Made by a program: the position numbers and the translations under genes. A DNA stretch of 64,000 nt from Congeria kusceri (lineage: Eukaryota > Mollusca > Bivalvia > Myida > Dreissenidae): the NCBI GenBank assembly GCA_027627225.1, contig CM051032.1:67342820-67406819 (forward strand). Direction: 5' to 3'. The stretch's first letter is position 1; each line of letters starts with the position of its first letter. Positions 32,931-43,058 of this stretch are shown here, piece by piece. The notes under the pieces are model-generated. The model did no database searches. It had not been told where the DNA came from and saw only the letters and a list, made by a program, of their open reading frames with translations.

Positions 32931-33342
32931 AACTGAATGGCAGTTGGTTTAGAAATCAGACTGACGGACAAAGCGGCGACAATATGCACCCCTTCGTGGA
33001 GCATAACAATTATAGCTCGTCTTTTAGGATATTGCCCTTTGTTTAATTTTGAAGTGCGAATCTTAGTTATATTGCTAATTGAAGCATTCGATGGATTAGT
33101 GATACAAATTTATGAGGTGCCATGTATTCTGAATTTGGACTGGACTGGACTGATTATTCGACTAGTGCTTTCGATGTTGAAAGAACATTTTATCTTCTTT
33201 GTATGCCTGCCAAATGCATCGTTAATAACGCGTGTAACGACTGTTTATGGTTTTGCTATTATCGTAAATGCAACTAATTACTAACAACTACGTTATACCA
33301 AAATAGTTTTGCTTTAATTATAGAAGTTTACAATACACGTAT
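32931..33342. other. Spacer; 115-codon ORF judged non-coding
   Basis: A plus-strand frame (32,937-33,284) begins inside the tail of repeat E and has no recognisable features. Confidence 0.4.
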
Positions 33343-33890
33343 TTAAGGGGCGTATCGACGAGATTTCCCAAAAATATAGACACGTATCACAACTAGATAT
33401 GTTTTCCCATTATTCACGAATATAGTTTTCTATACACAGTTTCGTATCATGTAGGGATATAGATATATAGTCACACAAAAAACACTCTTTTTTTCTGTTA
33501 TTTCGCCCGACAGGGCTTTATCAAAGTTTATGACTATGTCGGGCGAAATATCAGAAAAAAAGTGTTTTTTTCTGTGATTATAGTTTTCTAGTAGCAATAA
33601 TATATTGATGGAATCTTTAAGAAAAAAATATATACAATACCAAAACTAATTATTTTACTACTACTACTAATTTTCCCGCGCCCGCGAAAAGTGTTAGGGT
33701 GACAAGTTTTTATAATTATTTTCCCGCGCCCGCGAAAAGTGTCAGGGTGAAAAGTTTTTATAATTATATGAAAAATTATTTTACTGTTTGTTTATAAAAA
33801 CATGTTATCGATCTTTTAGTTAATACATAATAAAATTTAATTTAATTTTGAAAATGTTATACCGTATTAGCCGTCAATACGCCCCCTTAA
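33343..33890. mobile_element. TIR element flanked by TTAA
   Basis: TTAA at 33,343-33,346 and 33,887-33,890 flank inverted ends GGGGCGTATCGACG / CGTCAATACGCCCCC. The interior carries a hairpin (33,475-33,576) with arms CACTCTTTTTTTCTG... and ...CAGAAAAAAAGTG around TCGGGCGAAATA, and a duplicated ~50-bp block with CCCGCGCCCGCGAAAAGTGT at 33,673-33,770. TTAA target sites fit piggyBac-like transposition, but no transposase is present. Confidence 0.6.
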
Positions 33891-34199
33891 AACGTGGAGA
33901 ATAAATTTGCTGTGAAAGGGAAACATTCTTGAAATAACTGTTTTTGAAATTCCTTTTTTATGCATACGCTTTACAATCACATATACACATCAACGTATGC
34001 TCCACATGAACGTATGCTATACTCAATGACAACAATAACAGTACATGTTACGGTACATTTATATTATTGTGCATGTACAAATATGAAAGGGTGCATCAGT
34101 GAAATAAATACATGATATAAAATCCATTAAACATAAGTACAAAATAATACAAATAATTAATAAAATAATGAAAGTATGAGTATATATATAAATTATGAC
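33891..34199. other. Spacer, nothing seen
   Basis: AT-rich, with no feature. Confidence 0.4.
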
Positions 34200-34204
34200 A
34201 ATTG

Positions 34205-34300
34205 GCAACTGATACTTCAACCTCCGCGCAGAGATTTGACTGGTTCCGAGCATAGCTCTAACCAAATCCCTGCCGTCATAACAAACCACGTGATGATAAA
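34205..34300. repeat. Dispersed repeat F, copy 1
   Basis: Shares CTCCGCGCAGAGATTT, ACTGGTTCCGAGCATAGCTC and AATCCCTGCCGTCAT with 48,655-48,740. The complement has a tRNA-A-box-like GGTTAGAGC, so it may derive from a tRNA-related SINE. Confidence 0.6.
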
Positions 34301-34619
34301 CGATTTAAATCTTCTAGATATTATTTAAGGTTTTAATTAGTTATTTTCTTTTTCTGTTTTCACTATTGACTGCAAACGATATATAAAAAGTCCAATTATG
34401 TAGAAAATTGCAATTAATTGCATTAAATAAGTAAGAGTTACAAACACCTAATCCTTCCAGATCAGGAGTTGGCCGATTAACTTAGGGAGACTATGCCCAT
34501 GAAAAGGGCCTCGAGGGGGCAATTTCTTTTTAAAAATCTGAAATAAGGATTGTAATACTGTCATATAATAACTGTCAAAATAAGATATATATTATGGGAA
34601 AAGAGTAAAGCATTCTGAG
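34301..34619. other. Spacer, nothing seen
   Basis: AT-rich, with no feature. Confidence 0.4.
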
Positions 34620-34627
34620 ATAAAAAT

Positions 34628-35120
34628 TAGGGATGTCAACGAATAATCGAATATTCGATTTTTAGAATACCTAGCGTTTAGGCATTTTGATTTTTTTATA
34701 ACATATAGTTTACACCCAAGCTGAATAGCTAAGTTTGAAGGGGAGGTGCCTGCCTAGTGTCATTTGTTGTTAAGACTCCTTAAATATGAGTTTGACACCC
34801 TATTTATTGTTTGCATTTGTTCAAGCATTTTTGTTGTTTCGTTTTTATAAAAAAATCTCATTATGTTCTGTATTATTTATACATCTTTTGTTATTATCCT
34901 TTTCGTAGTTATACTAGATCGGATGATGATGATGTTTGATGATGATGATGATGATGTTTGATGATTATGATGATGATGATGATGATTGATGAATATTGAT
35001 AATAATGGTCACAAAATAAGCTTATAACCAAATCATAAAATGACCGAATACTCGAATATTATTAGAATACTGACTTCGAATATTCGAATAGCGTTTTAGT
35101 ATTTGCTGCCAACATCCCTA
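34628..35120. mobile_element. hAT-like MITE with perfect 8-bp TSD
   Basis: The ends are TAGGGATGT / ACATCCCTA with sub-terminal ATTCGAATATTCG palindromic motifs. Both sides carry ATAAAAAT (34,620-34,627 and 35,121-35,128). An 8-bp TSD with this type of terminus is the hAT signature. There is no transposase; the interior holds a GAT microsatellite (34,920-34,990). Confidence 0.85.
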
Positions 35121-35224
35121 ATAAAAATCAATTTATGATATATAAGTTGTGTTTATTTGGCCCTTTTCATGTTGACGTTTTTACGTCATAATTGTGACTA
35201 TTTTGTATAACCATAGTTTACAAA

Positions 35225-35305
35225 GCAGAGTAGCGCAGTTGGTTAAAGCGCTGTCATATCTTCATATAATACCTTAGTCGTGAGTTCATTACTCACTTGC
35301 GGTTT
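35225..35305 (+). repeat. tRNA-like fragment (SINE head)
   Basis: Contains GTAGCGCAGTTGGTTAAAGC, a tRNA A-box-like sequence, and a poor B-box region (GTGAGTTCATTACTC). It does not fold into a complete tRNA. Confidence 0.5.
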
Positions 35306-35619
35306 GTTTGTTTTTTCAAATATTTTTTATTTCTTTTTCTTTTTATCAAAAATCTCATTTATGTATGTTATTATTAATTTTTATTTAATGTATATGTGTT
35401 GGTATAGAGCATTTCTATCATGTAATATCATAGAACACTTCTATCATCTAATATCATTTATAGTGTAACAGCAAACCAAATGTTTTTGTCGACATAGTCC
35501 CTTTAAGTTATTTTAGTTCAATTTCTCATTAGTTATACAATGTATGTCTTAGATTGCACACAGCGAGCGAGAAGTCGCTGATCTTAGTAGCGCGTTTGAG
35601 ATGGGGGTTCGTACCCGAC
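35306..35619. other. 3' flank of the secreted-protein gene
   Basis: Contains a minus-strand AATAAA at 35,380-35,385, about 235 bp after the stop, as a possible poly(A) signal, and tRNA-T-arm-like GGGGGTTCGTACCC near 35,605. Nothing else is seen. Confidence 0.4.
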
Positions 35620-36711
35620 TTATTGTCCAACAGGGTTCGACCCTGCTGTTTCGCCTTTGGATGACCGCGTCTTCTGCCTTGCTGCGGAGGTGACAGTTAC
35701 CAATGGCTGTTCTGTATTGTTCAAAATGTTTGCAGTAAGTGTTGTGTTCGTGTCTAGAGAGTTCGATAACGCTCCGCTGGTATCAGTTGGAAGTTTATGG
35801 CTGACCATGGTGGTGTCAGTTTGAACTGTTTCAATGACTGGCCTTTCGGTAGTATTTAATGATAATTTAGAAGCTGATTTTATAGTCATAATTGTCGTCA
35901 TTTCTACTGGTTTCAGAGCAGCCAGTGTGCTAGATTCCTCGATACGAGACGAAGAATTGACCACCGTGTCGACAGCCGCAGTCGCGTCCGAAACTGTCAT
36001 GGGAATGGACCTTTGTTCTGGAATTGGACTGCTCAGGACTATTGGTTCTGTGGTGGTTGCCTCGGCATTCCCTGTTGGAGCTTGCGTTACCTGTACTGGG
36101 TCAGGATAATCAATGTCCGCAAGGTCATGATGGAAAAACGGGTTCATCATCCAAGGGTTTAAACCGAACGGGCTTAAGCCAGCATGAGCAGGTGCTACTA
36201 CATTTTGTGGTAGGAAGTGATGAATGGTTGGCAAAACGTTTGGAGCAGAAATCTGCACCTGACCTTTTGTTGAAAGGTGTTGTATTCCCTGACCATGTCC
36301 ATTAGCATTACTGACATCGCTCGGATTTTCTAAAAATCGAACAAATTCGTTGACAAAATTGTCATACAAAGGATCATTAACGTTTGCGTTTGAGGTTGAG
36401 ATAGAAGCTGCGTCTGCTAGAGCAACAGGGACGGTTTTAATGTGTTGTTCAGGGGCGGCGTTTAGAAGTATCTGATTCATATCTCCAACAGAAATGTTGC
36501 GAGAATCTGAGTTCTGCGACCTTGATGTTGGAGTGGAATTTAACCGCGATCGGAACAAGGCTTGTTGACTTTGCACATTTCTCTGTGCATTTTGAGGCTG
36601 TCCGGTGAACTCTCGGCGGGGCAGTATGCGCATGCGTGACGATGAACTTCCGTTCTCCGCTGTACGAAGATTAAGAGATGTTCTTTGACCAACACCGGAC
36701 TGTCGTTGTAC
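35620..36711 (-). CDS. Exon 4 (terminal) of secreted-protein gene
   Basis: 364 codons including the stop, entering in phase 0 after CATTCGTAG. It starts VQRQSGVGQRTSLNLRTAEN. Features include a possibly ordered NDPLYDNFVNEFVRFLENP, the hydrophobic/aromatic GLSPFGLNPWMMNPFFHH followed by DLADIDYPDP, and a long Thr/Ser-rich tail. The last ~12 residues (KGETAGSNPVGQ) are encoded by sequence with a GGGTCGAACCC hairpin that resembles a tRNA T-arm, so the tail may have been captured from a tRNA-related repeat. Confidence 0.8.
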   Translation of the reverse strand, partial: VQRQSGVGQRTSLNLRTAENGSSSSRMRILPRREFTGQPQNAQRNVQSQQALFRSRLNSTPTSRSQNSDSRNISVGDMNQILLNAAPEQHIKTVPVALADAASISTSNANVNDPLYDNFVNEFVRFLENPSDVSNANGHGQGIQHLSTKGQVQISAPNVLPTIHHFLPQNVVAPAHAGLSPFGLNPWMMNPFFHHDLADIDYPDPVQVTQAPTGNAEATTTEPIVLSSPIPEQRSIPMTVSDATAAVDTVVNSSSRIEESSTLAALKPVEMTTIMTIKSASKLSLNTTERPVIETVQTDTTMVSHKLPTDTSGALSNSLDTNTTLTANILNNTEQPLVTVTSAARQKTRSSKGETAGSNPVGQ

Positions 36712-39700
36712 CTACGAATGAAACGTGTTTAGAACAATAACGCTTTTATGACTATCATGTACTAACGAATGAAAAGTGTTAACAACAAAAACTAATTTAT
36801 GACTAGCATATGGATTTAAGGGCTTTTCAACGTGCACGTTACAGGCTAAAACATTTTACAAAAGGGACGTCGAAGTGGCTTTATGTAATGAACGAGAATA
36901 TGGAAAGGAATGAATATAAGCATATATGCTTGTTTTCCATTCCATATCCAAACTGATTATGTTAATTATATGCACCTGTTATTTTCAATAAATGAATAAA
37001 TATGTTTAAAATAACAAGAAATGTGGAAATGTTTCAAAAATGCTTCACAAAAAAAAAACATTTTTTTGGCCCCCGGGGGCATCTTGATGCAGGAGGCATA
37101 TAGTGATCGTCCTGTCCTTCCGTCCGTCCGTCCGTCCTTCCGTCCTTGACACGGTTAAGTAGATTTTACCATTTCGTCTCGCACCAACACCGCTTACTAC
37201 AACACTTCGATACTTACACAGTTGTTGCTTATGACCATTCCCCATCCACCCATATCACCCAACCTCCCCTTGACCTTGACCTTATTTGGACTTATTTGGA
37301 ATAATTCAAAAGTGCCATTTCTTGGTTATCTAGATTTTACCGTTTCGTCTAGCACCAACACCGCTTACTACAACACTTAGATATTTACACAGTTGTTTCT
37401 TATAACCAACCCAATCCACTCATATCACCCAACCTCGTTTGACCTTGACCTTGACCTAATTTGGACTAAGAAATGGGCTACCCAGCACCAACCGGGGGCA
37501 TGTGTGTTTATCAAACACAGAATCTTGTTTGCTAATGAAATCCATCATTTATTAAAATTAAAATAATATAATAAAAGAAAGTTCTGGATGCTGATACATA
37601 CATATTAAAAGCATGGTCGTTCCACGGTGGGTGTCTGTTTTTCGAAAAGTTACTTCCATATAAAGATATTTACATACACCAATCTCATAACCGACATTTT
37701 ACTGGTTAAAAAAGAACATATCAGATGATAACATATTTTACCGAAGGTCTTGTGTTGGTTGGAACGACGTGACGCTGGTTGACGTTTGTCCTTCGGTCCG
37801 TAACACGGCTTTGTTGTCCGCCTTGACTAAAACGTGGACTGAACGTTACGTTGTTTTGTGAGTTGATGTTGCGGGGAGGGTTACCTGAAAATTAAATGAG
37901 GCGTGTCGTGGGAAAACCGGGCTTAATGCAAGTGCGTACAGTGTCGTCCCGGATCAGCCTGTGCAATCCGCACAGCCTAATCCAGGACAGCACTTTCCGC
38001 CTACAGTAGATTAATGTTTAGAAGAGACTTCGTAGAAACAGAAAATACCATAAAAGCGGAAAGTGTCGTCCCGGATCAGCCTGTGCGGACTGCACAGGCT
38101 GATCCGGGACAATACTTTAAGCTTTACGCACATGCATTAAGCCCGGTTTTCCCACGGCTCGCCTTCTTTTCTTGGTGGCGGTCACGTGGCTGTAGAGACA
38201 ATGATTTTTCAAGTCATTTGCTTGGTTACAGTAAAGACAATAATATCAAGGCATTTGCTTGGTGACTGTAGAGACAATGATTTTAAAGCATTTGCTTGGT
38301 GACTATAGAGACAATGATTTCAAGGCATTTGCTTGGTAACTGTAGAGACAATAATATCAAGGCATTTGCTTGGTGACTGTAGACACAATGATTTCAAGGC
38401 ATTTTCTTGGTGACTGTAGACAAAATGATTTTAAGGCATTTGCTTGGTGGTTGTAGACACAATGATTTCAAGGCATTTGCTTGGTGACTGTAGACACAAT
38501 GATTTTAAGGCATTTGCTTGGTGGTTGTAGACTCAATGGTTTCAAGGCATTTGCTTGGTGACTGTAGACACAATGATTTTAACGCATTTGCTTGGTGACT
38601 GTAGACATAATGATTTCAAGGCATTTGCTTGGTGACTGTAGACACAATGATTTTAAGGCATTTGCTTGGTAGCTGTAGAGACAATGACTTCAAGGCATTT
38701 GCTTGGTGACTGTAGACACAATGATTGCAAGGCATTTGCTTGGTGACTGTAGACACAATGATTTTAAGGCACTTGTTTGGTGGCTGTAGAGACAATGATT
38801 TCAAGGCATTTGCTAGTTGGCTATAGAGGCAATGACTTCAAGGCATTTGCTTGGTGACTGTAGAAAACAATGATTTCAACGCATTTGCTTGGTGGCTGTA
38901 GAGACAATGATTTTAAGGCATGTGCTTGGTGACTGTAGAGACAATGATTTCAACGCATTTGCTTGGTGGCTGTAGAGACAATGACTTCAAGGCATTTGCT
39001 TGGTGGCTGTAGACACAATGATTTTAAGGCATTTGCTTGGTGGCTGTAGAGACAATAACTTCAAGGCATTTGCTTTGTGACTGTTGAGACAATGATTTCA
39101 AGGCATTTGCTTGGTGACTGTAGAGACAATGATTTCAAGGCATTTGCTTGGTGACTGTAGAGACAATGATTTTAAGGCATTTGCTTGGTGGCTGTAGACA
39201 CAATAACTTCAAGGCATTTGCTTGGTGACTGTTGAGACAATGATTTCAAGACATTTGCTTGGTGACTGTAGAGACAATGATTTCAAGGCATTTGCTTGGT
39301 GACTGTAGAGACAATTATTTCAAAGTATTTGCTTTGTGGCTGTAGAGACAAGGATTTTAAGAAATTTTCTTGGTGTATGTAGAGACAATAACTTCAAGGC
39401 ATTTGCTTCGTGACTGTTGAGACAATTATTTCAAGGCATTTGCTTGGTAGCTGTAGAGACATTGATTTCAAGACATTTGCTTGGTTACTGTAGAAAGAAT
39501 GATTTCAACGCATTTGCTTGGTGACTGCAGAGACAATGATTTCAAGGCATTTGCTTGGTGGCTGTAACGACAATGATTTTAAGGTATTTTTTTGGTGGCT
39601 GTGGAGACAATAACTTCAAGGCATTTGTTGTTCATCTTCACACGCTTGTTTATAAAATAATTGACATAAAAACATTAAAATAATTGCCTCACCTCGGCTG

Positions 39701-42068
39701 AGTTCTATGCTTCTAGCGCTATGTGAAGGGGTGCTGTTTTGACCATTCTGGGTCCGAAAGTTGGACTGCACTCCTTGAAACTGACTCGACATTGACATTG
39801 ACATGGCCGTCGACCTTGACTGCGGCACTGACCTTTGTCCTTGATTCCTTTGTCGAGAAGTCTAAAAATAAATCGTAGTTTATATCTTCGGTAATTTCCG
39901 CCTGCAATCGTAATTTGTGAAGGGGACGATGATTACAATAACGAAGAAACTAAGTAGAATATGCGTTTTGGCAGTCGATAATTATTTGGCATATTGTTTA
40001 ACTTATAACGAACTGTACGATCATCTTTATTTTTAGCTCGACTATTGGACTAACTTCAAAACTACACAAGTTATTTACTTGAAATTTGGAATATACCTTT
40101 GTCATCAACTCCAGTTGCCCTTGACACTGGAGTTGATGACAATAGTATATTCCAAGTTTCAATTGAATAACTTCTGTAGTTTTGAAGTTACAAAACTGTT
40201 GAATAAAAAATTTAACCACAAAATCTATGTGAAAAGAGGGCATAACTCTGTCACAATACAAAACAGAGTTATGGGGAACATTGCCCCTGATACTGGAGTT
40301 GATGACAAAGGTATATTCCAAGTTCCAAGTGAATAACTTGTGTAGTTTTATAGTTACAAGACTTTTGAATAGAAACTTTAACCAAATTCAGACGCCAACG
40401 CCACCGCCGACGCCTGGTGTAGTAAGAGAGCTCTGTTACACCGTATATGGCTTATGCCGTATACAGCTTACGCGTAGGCCGTATTCGTTGACTATTAAAC
40501 CGTATACAGCTTACACCGAATACAACTCACCATAAGCAGTATACGTCAAGATGCTGCATATCGCCGTATATAATTTATGCCTGAAAGATTATGATGATAA
40601 TTATCATTATCATTATTCTCGTCGTCTTCAGCAGCAGCAACATCATCGTATGTACGTACGTTCGTCCGTCTGTCCGTCCGACCATCCGTCTGGAGGACAC
40701 TACTACTACTACTACTACTACTGCTGCTTTTGGTGTTGCTTCTGCAGCTGCCACTGCTTCTTCTACTTATCACTAATTAATTTAATACTCTTCACTTGCC
40801 ATGTGGGTTATATACGTTAAGACGAAATACCTATTTCGAAAGTAGATGTATACATCCAACGTGTACAGCGTACGTAAGCTATATACGTTGTCATCAAACG
40901 AATATAACTCACCGTAAACTGTATATGTTGTCAACGGACGTATACAGCTTCACACGTAAGCTGTATGCGGTGTAAGCTGTATTCGGTCTAACAGAGCTCA
41001 ACTTTTCCTCGAATAGTCGAGCTAAAAATAAAACATTACGTTATTGTAACCGTGATAGTGGCCTAACACGGCTATATAATATACTCATGAATTGTTATTA
41101 ATTAATAACAATTATTTAATTATTTTTATTAATGAGTAATGTTGTACAAACATTCTAGCTGCATCAAAATGAAATATTACGTTTCTAAAACTACTCACAT
41201 ATTTGGAATGAATATGACTGTTTACTATTGGCACCTATTTAAAATTAGATAAGTAAAATGTAAATTTTTTGAACTTCATGGTATGTGCAACGTGACTTGG
41301 ATCGCAAGTAAACACAATGTGTTGTTGTTAGTTCACAACATGTTTTGTTTAGGGAAAATTCAATATGACTGATAAATGTTATTAGTTATAGTCAATAGTC
41401 TAGGTGCAAAACACTACATAACTGTAAATTAACGTTTGAATAGAATTTATGAAATTAAATATGTATTTATTAACTATTAACAGTTGGGAATTTGCAGCTG
41501 GGGGTATGTCGGTCAACCTTTGTAACTGATATATATACTGAGTGTTTCAGAACATCTTAGAAAAGCGATGCTAATAACAAGGCACTAGTATTGAGTCTTG
41601 TTAAATTGTTTCATTGAATTTATGCAAGGAAATAAATAAAAGTTTAGAAAAGGCAATTGATAGTTGATTACGAAATTAATAAAAACGCGAAGTACTACCA
41701 CAGTAGCGATCACGTGACAAAAGTAATATTAAAATGTGATCGATGCGTTACTATTTAAAATAGGTCAATATAATCAAATATTAACTTCTTTAAACTAAGT
41801 CGTTAATAGATGTGATTTAGTTTTAAAACAAAACAAAAGAACGTGGACGGGAAAATTTGCGTCTCGGATGGTAAAATGCTTTGCTTCTAAATAACATATT
41901 TGGTTTAAATAAAAATCTGCATGTATGTGTTGATACAATAAACTACAAATAAGCGTCCTGAAATCCACAACAACTTACCAGACCAACTCCGCAAGCAGCG
42001 TCTAGAAGTAGAATTATTAAAAATCCAAAACGTAACATACTGAAGAAATAATTGCATTTAATGTTCAT
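35620..42068 (-). CDS. Secreted Gln/Asn/Ser/Thr-rich protein, four-exon gene (span)
   Basis: Reading the minus strand, four exons join with consistent phases: 41,979-42,038 (signal peptide, ends phase 0), 39,693-39,861 (0 to 1), 37,742-37,884 (1 to 0), and 35,620-36,711 (0 to stop). The product is 487 residues from the ATG at 42,038, or 497 from an in-frame ATG at 42,068. It has a signal peptide and then no recognisable fold. The first ~200 residues are rich in Gln, Asn, Ser and Arg, a central segment has FGLNPWMMNPFFHHDLADID, and the last ~200 residues are Thr/Ser-rich with possible N-glycosylation sites. There are no cysteines after the signal peptide in the parts read. This composition is common in secreted structural proteins such as shell-matrix or byssal-type proteins, but that is only a compositional guess. 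Introns carry family A repeat, a 37-bp minisatellite and a MITE. Confidence 0.75.
36712..37741 (-). other. Intron 3 of secreted-protein gene
   Basis: AT-rich. Contains a dispersed repeat at about 37,060-37,510 (CCCCCGGGGGCATCTTGATG head, two units with ACCAACACCGCTTACTACAA, end 'CCGGGGGCATGTGTGTTTAT'). Confidence 0.7.
37060..37510. repeat. Dispersed repeat with CCGGGGGCAT ends
   Basis: Two units with TTTTACCATTTCGTCTCGCA-like and ACACCGCTTACTACAACACT motifs, a TCCGTCCGTCCG microsatellite and CTTGACCTTGACCT stretches. Confidence 0.7.
37742..37884 (-). CDS. Exon 3 of secreted-protein gene
   Basis: 143 bp between acceptor AATTTTCAG and donor GTAAAA, phase 1 to 0; the other two frames are closed. 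It encodes NPPRNINSQNNVTFSPRFSQ and then Gln/Arg/Asn-rich sequence ending NTRPS. The MITE at 37,897-38,164 starts only 12 bp upstream of this exon's acceptor. Confidence 0.72.
37897..38164. mobile_element. ~265-bp inverted-repeat element, copy 1
   Basis: Starts TGAGGCGTGTCGTGGGAAAA. It has nested inverted repeats: CCCGGATCAGCCTGTGC with its complement, and GCGGAAAGTGTCGTCCCGGA with its complement. The last bases are degraded. Four related copies lie at 50,115, 55,917, 57,698 and 63,686. This is the repeat I associate with Dreissena genomes. Confidence 0.85.
38175..39630. repeat. 37-bp minisatellite, about 38 units, inside intron 2
   Basis: Unit GGCATTTGCTTGGTGACTGT plus AGAGACAATGATTTCAA. 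Units differ at several positions (GACACAATG / GAGACAATG; TTTTAAGG / TTTCAAGG; GACTG / GGCTG), so the array is older and less homogenised than the 58-bp array. Confidence 0.93.
39693..39861 (-). CDS. Exon 2 of secreted-protein gene
   Basis: 169 bp between acceptor TTTATTTTTAG and donor GTGAGG, phase 0 to 1. It encodes TSRQRNQGQRSVPQSRSTAM, a Met/Ser stretch (SMSMSS) and a Gln/Asn-rich tail ending IELSR. Disordered, basic composition continues into exon 3. Confidence 0.75.
40031..41033. repeat. Family A repeat, copy 3, in intron 1
   Basis: Inverted ends TTTTTAGCTCGACTATT / GAATAGTCGAGCTAAAAA. The left half contains family A units in both orientations, giving a fold-back at about 40,040-40,180 (CATCAACTCCAGT / ACTGGAGTTGATG). 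The right half has a second palindromic set with TACACCGTATATGGCTTA-like motifs and TAC/CTG microsatellites (40,611-40,760). Confidence 0.75.
41100..41340. repeat. Dispersed block, inverted partner of 23,459-23,720
   Basis: Shares ACATTCTAGCTGCATCAAAA, ACTACTCACATATTTGG and GAACTTCATGGTATGTGCAA with the reverse complement of the 23.5-kb block. Confidence 0.6.
41979..42038 (-). CDS. Exon 1 of secreted-protein gene: signal peptide
   Basis: MLRFGFLIILLLDAACGVGL followed directly by a consensus donor GTAAGT in phase 0. It is a textbook hydrophobic signal sequence, with cleavage probable after the AACG region. An in-frame upstream ATG at 42,068 (MNIKCNYFFS) would lengthen the N-terminus by ten residues. 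A TTCTTCAG just before the inner ATG could instead be an acceptor. Confidence 0.75.
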
Positions 42069-42692
42069 CTTGACGCAATAATGATAAAGTTGCGACTCTG
42101 ACCACCAACTATAATTAGGGTTTCACTAGCAAACCTGTTAAGACCTGTTCCAATAATGTATATCGTACGAGTAGTGTACTTAATGGACAGCTTTTGACGT
42201 TAACGTTAACGGGTGCTTGTCAACAACGGCATACATTAACGTCAATGACGTTGATTTACGTCGATTGCACTAATTGTCGCGTCATCGTAACCGTTTGATG
42301 TCTTGTCAACATAAACAATGTAGTTTAGCACCTATCGACTGCTGGAAAAATGGCGTTATTGATGGGGTGATTACATAAATGATCAATATGCGGGGCATCT
42401 TGACGTTACAATGAACAAGTAAACTTCCAACTACAGGCATTTGGCGTGTTGCTATGGTAATAATTAGTAACGAGTAATTATTGAAACATCATTTTATTAC
42501 CAAAAAATATATAATGAAACTATTCTGAACGTTTTCTTTTTCCCTATCCAATGTATAACTTGTCCAATAAGTCTGCGTGAGACAGGCGCTCGTGGTGATG
42601 ATACACCGTATGGTACAGTTAGAGGCATTTAAACATTTTACATGCAGTCGAATATTCCTAAACTGTGTGGTGAACATGCCGCGAAGAAAATC
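42069..42692. promoter_or_regulatory. Upstream region of the secreted-protein gene
   Basis: Would contain the promoter on the minus strand. Only a weak TATA-like TTATAGT is visible about 40 bp upstream of ATG 42,068, so no element is asserted. Several GACGTTAACGT-like stretches occur at 42,195-42,260. Confidence 0.3.
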
Positions 42693-42865
42693 AAAATGCT
42701 GACAGATTAGAAAGACTGTTGGCGACAAAAGAAACTAAAAGCATGTGAATTATGAGTGCATTTTTGCTAAAAGGAAACAATTTTTTTTTAAGGAAGTTCA
42801 CTGTCCCAACTTTAACCTTTATAATTTTGCTTCTTATGCAATAATATTCGACATCTTAATGAAAA
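42693..42865. repeat. Dispersed block, copy 2 (see 50-215)
   Basis: Colinear with the left edge of the window; shares AGAAAGACTGTTGGCGACAA and TGAGTGCATTTTTGCTAAAA. Confidence 0.6.
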
Positions 42866-43018
42866 CTAATTTGTAAGTAACGAACAATTAGTTTGTTCGA
42901 GCTAATTATCATATGCAAACGGAATTATATACATGCCAGTTAACAAGTCAATCTGCAAGGGTCAGAATAACCGATAAAACGTAGTAGTTAGGCGCACCGA
43001 TTGTTAGTGCTTCTTAGC

Positions 43019-43058
43019 CAAAGATCTATAAATAAACATGTTTATTTATAGATCTTTG
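43019..43058. repeat. 40-bp perfect palindrome without spacer
   Basis: Symmetric about 43,038/43,039. The left half is CAAAGATCTATAAATAAACA and the right half its exact complement. It is AT-rich with no ORF. Confidence 0.92.

Noticed and set aside
32937..33284. 115-codon hydrophobic ORF
   Set aside because: It begins in the tail of a dispersed repeat, has no splice or signal context and no recognisable motif.
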